NCBI GenBank assembly: GCA_032718475.1
Contig: JAUCBJ010001473.1
Location: 1-35,329 of the forward strand
Reading direction: 5' to 3'
Length of the DNA stretch: 35,329 nt
DNA from: Nemertoderma westbladi
Lineage: Eukaryota > Xenacoelomorpha > Nemertodermatida > Nemertodermatidae
Shown here: one piece after another, positions 28,621-35,329 of the stretch
How the letters are laid out: each line of letters opens with the position of its first letter
Numbering within the stretch: the first letter of the stretch is position 1
Translations under genes and position numbers: made by a program
Notes under the pieces: generated by a model
What the model was told of the DNA's origin: nothing
The model's database searches: none
What the model saw: only the letters and a program-made list of their open reading frames with translations

Positions 28621-31545
28621 AGTACCTTTGACGACACATCGCCCTTCGGCTCACACTGGACTCCCGAAGCACCCCGCAACTCGGACCCCCAAGACCTGAT
28701 GATGAGGGCGTTTGGGGCCCCCTTGGTGGGTAAAGGTGCTCCGCCAGATGGATTGCTCCACCAGTGGAGGAGGGCCACTCAATTACGCGGCTCCAAGTAT
28801 AGACAGCCTGGGGGGGCCGTGGGTCGTGATATGGTTGAGCTGTTGACGTCGGAAGCCACAGCTTTTGTGGCGGGTTTGAGACATAACGTTGCGAACGCGC
28901 GTTCCGAACGGATCCTCCTCGCAGACTCGCTGCTCCTTCACCGGGACCCTAGGGTCATCAAAGCCGCAGATATCCGACGCCTCCTCATCCGCCGACTTGA
29001 AATGTGGAGGTCAGGGCGGCTTGAGGCGCTGCTTCAGGAGGCGGAGCGCTGCTCCAGTAAAGTTGGATCTGGAAGGCAGACCAAAGCCAAGACCCCGGAT
29101 GAGGACAAAGACCACACAGTTCGAGTTTTTACTCGCCTGATGTTGGAGGGCAAAGTGAGGAGCGCGGTTCGGTGGGTCACAAATCGTGAGGGTGGGGGGG
29201 TGTTAGACCCTGATGATGACGCCATCGATGCTGAGGGAAGAAAGGTTAAGGTCATCGACCTTCTTCGTGCCAAGCATCCCCCTGCCTCCCCACCTCCACC
29301 TGAGGCCCTTATCCAACTCGATGAGGACCTCCCTGTCTGGGTCGACGTCGACGTTACTGCCTCCCACATAGAGTCCTCCGCGCGTCGACTCCATGGAGGC
29401 GCTGGACCTGCCGGCTCCGATTCAACCCGCTGGGGCGATTACCTCCTTCGTTACGGCGCCCACAGCGAACGCCTCCGGGACGCGGTTGCTGAGATAGCAC
29501 GTTCCCTTTCCAACGCTGTCGTACCCTGGGAGTCGGTGCGCGCCCTGATGTCCTGTCGTCTGATCGCCCTGGATAAGTGCCCGGGGGTCCGCCCAATCGG
29601 CATCGGGGAGTGTTTACGGCGGATTCTCGGCAGATCCCTGGCCGAAGCAACGGGGGATGACGTCACCGCGACCTGTGGCGCCGAGCAGCTCTCCGCCGGC
29701 ACGTCAGCCGGCGTCGAGGCCGCCGTCCACACGATGGCGGAGTTGTTTGAGGACCACAAGGAGGACGGCTGGGGAGTTCTCCTCGTCGACGCGTCCAACG
29801 CGTTCAATTCGATGAACCGAACGGCCGCGTTGTGGAACGCTCGTCAGCTGTGGCCCAGGTGCTCACTGTTTTTGTTTAACTGCTACAGGGGGCACAGTAT
29901 GTTAATTATTAGAGGGACCAATGTGGTTCTATTTAGCGAGGAGGGAACCACCCAGGGCGATCCCCTTGCGATGCTGGAGTACTCGACCGGTATACTCCCC
30001 CTCATCCACCACCTGAGAAAGCCCCCCCTCATTCAGAACTGGTTTGCCGATGACTCAGCGGCAGCTGGCAGACTCTTCCTGATCCTGGAATGGTTCAGGG
30101 AACTGAAACGTCACGGCCCCACCCTCGGCTACTATCCGGAACCCACCAAGAGTTACCTCGTCGTAGCTCCACAGTACGAGGAGGAGGCCCGTAGAGTTTT
30201 CGCTGGCCAGGAGATAAATATAGTAACGGGACACCGTTTCCTGGGCGGGTATCTTGGTGGGACTGCAGAGCGATTGGGTTACGTTCAGGCCAAAGTTGCT
30301 GCGTGGGTCGCATCGGTTGATCGTCTCTCAGAGATGGCCGAGACCCAACCCCAAGCCGCGTTCGCTGCCATGGCCGGCTCCCTCCAACGGGAGTGGGCTT
30401 ACCTCCAGCGCGTAACCCCAGACTGTGTCGATGAGTACCAGGTGCTGGAGGACGCGCTGACTGAGCGTTTCCTTCCCGCAGTGTTTGGCGGACCGATCTC
30501 CCCAAACGAGCGTTGTCTGTTCGGCCTCTCACCTCGCACTGCAGGTCTCGGACTGCGGAATCCGGTGTCCGAGGCGGCCCACTCGTTCGATATATCGCGA
30601 GCTGGAACCCGGACCATCGCGCAGTCGTTATTGGGAGATCGGCAGTTCTCGCTCACGGACCACCGTAATTGTTTACAGCGAGTGCGGAAAGAAGGACGGG
30701 ACCAACAGCTCGGAAGGGAGAGGGCTAGTCTGGAGGCCGTGCTGGACGAGTTCCCACAGGGCCGCCGTCGGACGGTCGAGCGCGCCGCCAACTTCCGCTC
30801 CAGTGGGTGGATTTCCTCCCTCCCAATAGCCGAACACCAACTTGATCTCTCCCCCATGGAGTTCCGGGATGCGCTGGCGATCCGGTACGGCCGCCCCCTG
30901 GCGGCGGTGCCGAGTCGGTGCGATGGGTGCGGGGCCGCCTTCGATTTAAACCACGGTTTAAATTGTAAAAAAGGCGGCCTCGTAATCCAAAGACACAACG
31001 AGCTCCGGGATGTGGTCGGTGATCTCGCGGCGCGCGCGTTCGGGCCCCGGAACGTCACCCTCGAGCCGGTGGTCCGCGAACAGCAGGGAGTAGACGGAGC
31101 AGCAGGTCTCCGTTGTGATGTGGGGATTCGGGGTGCGCTAAACCCGCAGACCCAGGCGTTGATCGATATTCGGGTTGTAAACCTTGACGCCGGGTCATAT
31201 GCGGGTCGCACCCCAATGTCTGTCCTGGAGTCGGCCGAGGACCAGAAGAAGAGGCTGTACGCGGACGCAGTGACGGCCCGACGGGGCGACTTCTCGCCGT
31301 TCGTCGCCTCATGCGACGGAGTTCTCGCGCCGCAAGCGAACCATCTTCTCCGTGTGGTGGCAGACCGGCTGCACCGATCGTGGGGGCGGCCCTATAGCGT
31401 CACAATGGGCTGGATCCGTACGCGGGTTCAGTTGGCCATTATTAGAGGGGCCACCCACTGTCTGCGGGGCTCCCGCACCAAGTGGAGAAGCGCTCGGGGG
31501 CCGGATGATGGCGCAGGGCTGCCAGAAAGCTGGCAACCGGTGTAG
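28198..31545 (+). CDS. RT-nuclease element ORF, C-terminal part: reverse transcriptase and R2-like nuclease
   Basis: In-frame continuation of the polyprotein; the real N-terminus is at 26723. Residues counted from 28198: 1-140 are repeat units. About 430-720 are the RT, with RPIGIGECLRRILG, LLVDASNAFNSMN (catalytic Asp 531), EGTTQGDPLAM and WFADDSAAAG (Asp 618-619). The thumb region follows. Residues 908-923 hold CDGCGAAFDLNHGLNC (C-x2-C-x7-H-x3-C), then KKGGLVIQRHNELRD. Residues 974 and 990 are the paired Asp of a PD-(D/E)XK nuclease (LRCDVGIR, LIDIRVVN). The CCHC plus RHN plus nuclease order is that of R2-type RLE: it nicks the target and primes reverse transcription there. All key residues are present. 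TAG stop at 31543. Confidence 0.85.
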   Translation: MSPRPVGPPPDQLGPSDQLGPPIHKGPPDQLGPPVHKGPPDQLGPPIQLGPSDQIGPPVQLGPPIHKCPPAKVGPPDQLGPQDQLGPPHQLGPPDHLGPPHQMGPPVYKGPPVQLGPSDQLGPPDQLGPPLHMGPPVQRGSSTFDDTSPFGSHWTPEAPRNSDPQDLMMRAFGAPLVGKGAPPDGLLHQWRRATQLRGSKYRQPGGAVGRDMVELLTSEATAFVAGLRHNVANARSERILLADSLLLHRDPRVIKAADIRRLLIRRLEMWRSGRLEALLQEAERCSSKVGSGRQTKAKTPDEDKDHTVRVFTRLMLEGKVRSAVRWVTNREGGGVLDPDDDAIDAEGRKVKVIDLLRAKHPPASPPPPEALIQLDEDLPVWVDVDVTASHIESSARRLHGGAGPAGSDSTRWGDYLLRYGAHSERLRDAVAEIARSLSNAVVPWESVRALMSCRLIALDKCPGVRPIGIGECLRRILGRSLAEATGDDVTATCGAEQLSAGTSAGVEAAVHTMAELFEDHKEDGWGVLLVDASNAFNSMNRTAALWNARQLWPRCSLFLFNCYRGHSMLIIRGTNVVLFSEEGTTQGDPLAMLEYSTGILPLIHHLRKPPLIQNWFADDSAAAGRLFLILEWFRELKRHGPTLGYYPEPTKSYLVVAPQYEEEARRVFAGQEINIVTGHRFLGGYLGGTAERLGYVQAKVAAWVASVDRLSEMAETQPQAAFAAMAGSLQREWAYLQRVTPDCVDEYQVLEDALTERFLPAVFGGPISPNERCLFGLSPRTAGLGLRNPVSEAAHSFDISRAGTRTIAQSLLGDRQFSLTDHRNCLQRVRKEGRDQQLGRERASLEAVLDEFPQGRRRTVERAANFRSSGWISSLPIAEHQLDLSPMEFRDALAIRYGRPLAAVPSRCDGCGAAFDLNHGLNCKKGGLVIQRHNELRDVVGDLAARAFGPRNVTLEPVVREQQGVDGAAGLRCDVGIRGALNPQTQALIDIRVVNLDAGSYAGRTPMSVLESAEDQKKRLYADAVTARRGDFSPFVASCDGVLAPQANHLLRVVADRLHRSWGRPYSVTMGWIRTRVQLAIIRGATHCLRGSRTKWRSARGPDDGAGLPESWQPV

Positions 31546-31722
31546 TACTGTGGTACAATGTAGGTGTATAATAATATATAAACATAAAAACAATCAATTC
31601 AATTTATATTTACTGTGTTTGGTGGTGGTGCAGTTTTAACTGTTTGTTGTTTAAGTTTTTAAATTTCCCGCGATTATTTAGTAGTAATTACACTGTGTTC
31701 TAGATCAATAAAATGGGACACT

Positions 31723-31736
31723 ATATTCAATGTATT
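31723..31736. repeat. Target-site duplication of the RT-nuclease element, right copy
   Basis: ATATTCAATGTATT, identical to 26485-26498. Its final TT begins the TTAA into which the next element inserted. Confidence 0.9.
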
Positions 31737-32439
31737 AAGGGGGGGGTACACCCCCCTATGGACCTTTTTTGCAAATGGCTATAATTTCTGCTTGTGTGTA
31801 ATTTTGTATATTTTATACCTTTCGGGGGATTAACATATGGCCAAAGATTGGGTTCAAAAAAAAAATTTTCAAATTTGCGTCGCCCTCTAGCGGCCACCAG
31901 CGAAATTGTTAATTTCACTAAAAACACTACTAGTCTCACAATTTTGGACGAAAATTTTCTAAACTTAGTTTTTCTGAATCAGCATCCTCGGCTCCACAAA
32001 ACTGATCGGTTACATTTTTATTTAGGTCTTAAATATTTTTTAAATATTATTAACTAATATTAATTATTACTTAATAGATATTAACTAATTTCAAGAAATT
32101 AATATGGCACAATTCAAAATTCTAACCGATAACTTTTGACCAAAACCCGAAAAGAAATCAAACAAAAAAAAAATTTCGAAAATTGGTTAAGAAATGGCTG
32201 AGTAGTAGTATTTTGAATGTGAAAAATACAATTCCGAGATAAACGCATTTAAAGTTTAAGAACAATATATTTCAAATGTTCCCGCTATTTTCAGTACTGG
32301 TATCTCTTATTTTTCCATTGGTTATCCCCTATCCATATTTTGTGATTTCTCAATGGATTTCATGAAATTTGGTTCAAAAAAACCCCTACCCACTTTTAAC
32401 AACCTGTTAAAATAATTTTAGAGTGCTTGCCAAAAAACA

Positions 32440-32812
32440 CTTCGCGCAGCACGTGAACAAATTTCATTTTGGCGAATTGATTTGATCGCATACTATTTCG
32501 TCATTTAGTAATAAATAGTCATGGAATAATGAGACAACCTTAAGAAACATTCAAAATTATATAAAAATTTCCACATAATTTTATAATAAGCCTTTACACA
32601 GAACATTAAGCTTTGCGCAGCACGTGAAACCTTCGCGCAGCACGTGAGACATTTGCGCAGCAGGTGAAGGTTTCACGGAGCACTTAAATTCTTCATAAAG
32701 CACGTTAATTAATCGAGCACCTCGGAATGCTTTTTGATCAGAATGAGAAGCCTTCACGCGGCACATGAAAAGTTTATGCTGCACATGAAGACTTCGCGCA
32801 GCACGTGAATTA
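32440..32812. repeat. 20-bp repeat array with CACGTG core in the TTAA element
   Basis: A strict 20-bp tandem run starts near 32611 (CTTCGCGCAGCACGTGAAAC and variants, five units to about 32710). Isolated copies lie at 32441 and at about 32754-32808. The best units share GCGCAGCACGTG; later ones decay. Confidence 0.8.
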
Positions 32813-33008
32813 TTCTCAGAGCCTGCGGAATTTAAAAAAAATAAGTTTATGGTTGTTTCCCAGAATAATTATTACTAGCTATTGTTATATGATTGTTCAC
32901 ATTTGTTATTACTAGTAGAAAACTAGTCCATTGGACAACTGTTCAATAAGTAATACAAAACTCACAAATATCTATTAAATATATATTAATTAAAATTTGA
33001 CGGACATG

Positions 33009-33207
33009 TTGACAGACAGACAGACATACAAACAGACAGACAGACAGACAAACTGAGAGACAGACTGAGATACAGACATAGTGATTAGATAATTCCAAAT
33101 ATTAAAACAGACATCGACATTAAGAAAAATATTAATGGTAAACATTTCAGATTGCTTATTTTATGCCCTTTTTAATATTTCGACGGACAGACAGACAGAC
33201 ATACAGA
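33009..33207. repeat. (CAGA)n microsatellite patches
   Basis: CAGACAGA runs occur at about 33013-33064 and 33184-33207 inside the TTAA element. Confidence 0.85.
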
Positions 33208-33353
33208 CGGAAAACCAGCCATTACTCGAGAAGTAAAAGAGATCTCGCTAAGCCGTTTCCAGATTTGAAATCCGCATTAAATTCTACTCTAGATGAAATA
33301 AAAAAACAAAAAATGAAAATTTTGACCTGAGGGGGGGTGTACCCCCCCCTTAA

Positions 33354-33644
33354 TCATATATTATCTTACATTACTGGTTTACCGGTCAGTTGTGTTATTC
33401 AGTTCAGTGAGTGCAGACCGGTCATAGTTAATGACCGCCACCGCCATACCGGTAACAATTAATCTGTATTTCTGCTTTTATCTAACTACGTGCTATTATC
33501 GTCCTATATTAACTAATATCGAAAGACCAACAGGAACTCGTTCACTGTTTTCCCGAACGGCCTCGGCCAAAGCTAGTAGCACGATCCCAGCAGAACGGTG
33601 ACGCATACATTTCTAACCCGGTCGGGATCTCCGATCCCGTCACA
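33354..33644 (+). repeat. 3' LTR, right part
   Basis: TCATATATTATCTTACATT...GATCCCGTCACA matches 13272-13562 of the 5' LTR with about nine substitutions and some indels. The LTR target of the insertions, TATTAATCAT, is re-formed when 26498 is joined to 33352. Confidence 0.93.
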
Positions 33645-33662
33645 TTCTGATTCTGTTCTATC

Positions 33663-33881
33663 ATGCCCCGAGACCACAAGGGCAAGTCATCCTCGCAGTG
33701 GGATGTCATCCTCAAAGGATTTGCCGAGTCGCGGCAAATTGCTTCTGCTTACTTTTCGAGAGGACAGCATCCCCGTAATCCCGAGGTCAAACTCAAAGTG
33801 GATGCAATATCGAAGTGCAGGATGCACACCAGGATCGGGACTTTGTTTCATCCCACGGGTGCACCATCGACTGAACACTGA
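33663..33881 (+). CDS. Putative exon beside the LTR element (unknown)
   Basis: ATG 33663, 14 bp after the TTCTG duplication, opens 72 codons (MPRDHKGKSSSQWDVILKGF, then NPEVKLKVDAISKCRMH) and a TGA. Third positions are GC-rich and the composition looks coding, unlike the surrounding DNA. A competing frame (to 33915) ends at a reasonable donor (CAAG|GTTAGT) and joins the exon at 34240 in phase 0, so either frame could be the real one. Function unknown. The LTR element lies directly upstream, so transcription may have been altered or may start from the LTR. Confidence 0.4.
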   Translation: MPRDHKGKSSSQWDVILKGFAESRQIASAYFSRGQHPRNPEVKLKVDAISKCRMHTRIGTLFHPTGAPSTEH

Positions 33882-34239
33882 ATTAAGCTGCAGCTGCGGT
33901 TATCACTATGTCAAGGTTAGTTTCGTTTGTCAGTTTGAATAATTATAAAATATATTATAGGCCTATTCGCCTGACCAAATGGGCGGACAAATAATGTGAC
34001 ATAAAATATGGCATACTTTATGAACGCCCCCTATTAGCTTACCCAAACTGGCAAGTTAATTCGCTTGTTAAAATTGGCAATTACTGTATTGTATTTATTT
34101 TACTATTTATTTTATTATTATTATTATATGTATTTATTTTGTTTTGATTTATTTAATTAGTATTTGATTTTATTTTAACAAACTTTTTTTTAAGAGTGTA
34201 GGCACTTGTTATACTATCATATTATTATTTACTCCATAG

Positions 34240-34496
34240 CCTGAGATTAAATCAACTCCGCCACTGTCTGTAGCTGCACCAGCGCCTCAGACACTGACAC
34301 CGCCTCAGCCTGTTGTGCAACCCCAGTCTCAGCCTCTGGTACCTCCCGTACCACAGACACCAACAGCGAGTGCCCGAACGGTCCCTTCGACCTCAACAAC
34401 CACTATGCCTCCCCCGCCGCCCATGATCTTACCACGAGCTCCAGCTAGGAACCACTGTCCGGAGGGTTGGATTTCAACATTGACGGAGAGCGAGAA
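34240..34496 (+). CDS. Putative internal exon, Pro/Thr/Gln-rich (unknown)
   Basis: An open stretch between an acceptor (TTTACTCCATAG, where the TAG also closes the frame upstream) and a donor (GAGAA|GTGAGT). It encodes 85 codons plus 2 nt: PEIKSTPPLSVAAPAPQ, PQPVVQPQSQPLVPPVPQ, TMPPPPPMILPRAPARNHC and PEGWISTLTESE. This is a disordered Pro-rich linker, common in RNA-processing and adaptor proteins, which does not identify the family. Exon boundaries agree with the coding limits, supporting a real exon of a gene continuing past the window. Confidence 0.5.
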
Positions 34497-35329
34497 GTGA
34501 GTAAAAATAATTAAACACCGGTGCTGCAGTCAGTGCAATTATAAATTTCTGATAAACTTTTAAACTGATCAAATTTGTTTGAACTTTATTCCGAACTATA
34601 ATGAAGTAAGAATTAATTATTTACATTACTTTCTGCTTTGTGTGACGCTATAGGGAACCTACCTGGAGAAACAATATACAACCCAGTCAACCAATCAGGA
34701 GCTAGCATTCTCAGAACTTTGTGAATGTTTGTGTTGAATTGAAGTATTTGTAACCCACTTAGTGTTTCTATAACACATATGGTCATAAAATCAATTTTAT
34801 TTCGTGTGATTTTTCATTATCACATTTCCACTACTTGTTTTTCGTGCCTCATTCAAAATTGCGAATAACTTTCTCGAATGTTATATTTGAGTTCTATTAT
34901 CGTGATCAGTGTCCAAAAAACCGCAATATACCATAAATAAATTAATTTTAGTGAACTACAGGTGTATAAAAACCTTTGAAAATTTTAGCACGACAAATAC
35001 TGGAGATGCCTGCCAGAAAAAGACCACAGCAAGGCGATAAAACTAACATGGCGATATAAATGACGTTCGTTTGCGTTGTTGGATAGCCAATTAAATTTTA
35101 GGAAAAGTCACGAAATCTCGGTTTTACAAACAAATCGGACTCAATAATAGGCCTACAGATGAACTACAAAAAATGTATAAGGTAATAGCCCCCCCCCCCC
35201 TCCCCGGGCCATATAGGGTTAAGCAATTTCAGAATATAATTTCGAATTTATTACATGGGGAAAAGAATTATAATTTTTTTTCCATTTATCTTATTTCGTT
35301 CATTTTATTAAGTTGAAAAATACATAATA
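34497..35329. other. Intron or flank, nothing assigned
   Basis: AT-rich sequence with a C-run at about 35191-35201. No exon supported; probably the next intron of the gene with the 34240-34496 exon. Confidence 0.4.

Larger units (their letters stand above)
26499..31722 (+). mobile_element. RT plus restriction-like-nuclease retroelement inserted in the LTR
   Basis: A 5224-bp insertion with a 14-bp target duplication. It has a 224-bp 5' UTR, a coding region of about 4.8 kb (26723-31545) with one frame break, and a 177-bp 3' UTR containing AATAAAA at about 31707 but no poly(A) tail. The single protein has an RT in the middle and a nuclease behind it, without APE endonuclease or integrase. This is the plan of R2-type, RLE-bearing non-LTR elements, although the RT belongs to a divergent group (DASNAFNS, TTQGDPLAM, FADD). 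The copy looks nearly full length and fairly young. Confidence 0.85.
31739..33349. mobile_element. Non-autonomous TTAA-type DNA transposon
   Basis: A 1611-bp element flanked by TTAA at 31735-31738 and 33350-33353. Termini are inverted: GGGGGGGGTACACCCCCC at the left and GGGTGTACCCCCCCC at the right. The similarity continues imperfectly inward (GACC near both ends). TTAA duplication is the signature of piggyBac and Kolobok superfamilies; the termini do not decide between them. No transposase or long ORF is present. It sits in the downstream duplication of the RT-nuclease element, so it is the youngest insertion here. Confidence 0.85.
12912..33649 (+). mobile_element. Nested BEL/Pao-like LTR retroelement with TTCTG target duplication
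   Basis: The outer unit is bounded by TTCTG at 12912-12916 and 33645-33649. LTRs start TGTAAGCGG and end CCGTCACA. Removing the two insertions in the 3' LTR (with their duplicated target bases) leaves about 13.9 kb. Internal order: duplicated gag leader (modules A and B), capsid-like domain, zinc knuckle, aspartic protease of A17/BEL type, minisatellites, exonuclease ORF, double zinc-knuckle ORF, hairpins, polypurine tract. No reverse transcriptase, RNase H or integrase of its own is visible, so it is non-autonomous. LTR divergence of roughly 2-3% by eye, plus several stops and frame breaks, indicate an old insertion. Confidence 0.9.

Noticed and set aside
28198-31545. Reverse transcriptase belonging to the LTR element
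   Set aside because: It lies inside the 3' LTR with its own 14-bp duplication, and it has a nuclease of R2 type, not RNase H or integrase.

Overview
This is eukaryotic, almost certainly invertebrate animal, nuclear DNA. It is AT-rich between features, has GT-AG introns with phase-consistent exons, APE-type LINE fragments with a microsatellite tail, a BEL/Pao-type LTR retroelement, and an RT element with a restriction-like nuclease. There are no bacterial-style operons. The repeated TAGGCCTA-type word and the RT-nuclease family are ones I associate with marine invertebrates (cnidarians, molluscs, deuterostomes). I cannot name the species.

Left third (1-12.5 kb). Two antisense 3' fragments of one LINE family lie at 0.2-1.5 kb. 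A plus-strand host gene of three exons follows (2997-3133, 4515-5483, 9711-10005). Both introns are phase 2, all junctions fit GT-AG, and the predicted basic protein of about 466 aa is of unknown function. Intron 1 holds hairpins and a thrice-repeated 15-bp motif. Intron 2 holds two LINE fragments in opposite orientations. A perfect 25-bp-arm hairpin and an AATAAA signal follow the stop. From 10.4 to 12.5 kb I see nothing coding.

Right two thirds (12.9-33.65 kb). One nested retroelement lies between perfect 5-bp duplications (TTCTG). Its LTRs (TGTAAG...GTCACA, about 650 bp) are 12917-13562 and 26141-26498 plus 33354-33644. The interior has two diverged copies of a long coiled-coil and Asn-rich gag leader (module A 13.6-17.3 kb, module B 17.9-20.0 kb). 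Then come a BEL/Pao-like capsid region, a zinc knuckle and an A17-like aspartic protease. Where RT, RNase H and integrase should follow there is none. Instead there are minisatellites, a DEDDy-like 3'-5' exonuclease ORF (24.1-24.7 kb) and a two-zinc-knuckle ORF (24.7-25.4 kb). This looks like a non-autonomous gag-protease-exonuclease element, now carrying stops and frame breaks.

Three later insertions can be ordered. A 5'-truncated, poly(A)-tailed RT-nuclease fragment entered gag module A (about 15201-16010). A 5.2-kb RT-nuclease element entered the 3' LTR (26499-31722, 14-bp duplication); its ORF has a Cys-rich N-terminus, an 18-nt coding minisatellite, an RT and an R2-like CCHC plus PD-(D/E)XK nuclease. 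A 1.6-kb TTAA-type DNA element (31739-33349) then landed in the downstream copy of that 14-bp duplication.

Right flank (33.65-35.3 kb). Two possible exons of another plus-strand gene start 14 bp beyond the LTR element. The element may have split this gene from a CCAAT-bearing upstream region at 12.54-12.9 kb.
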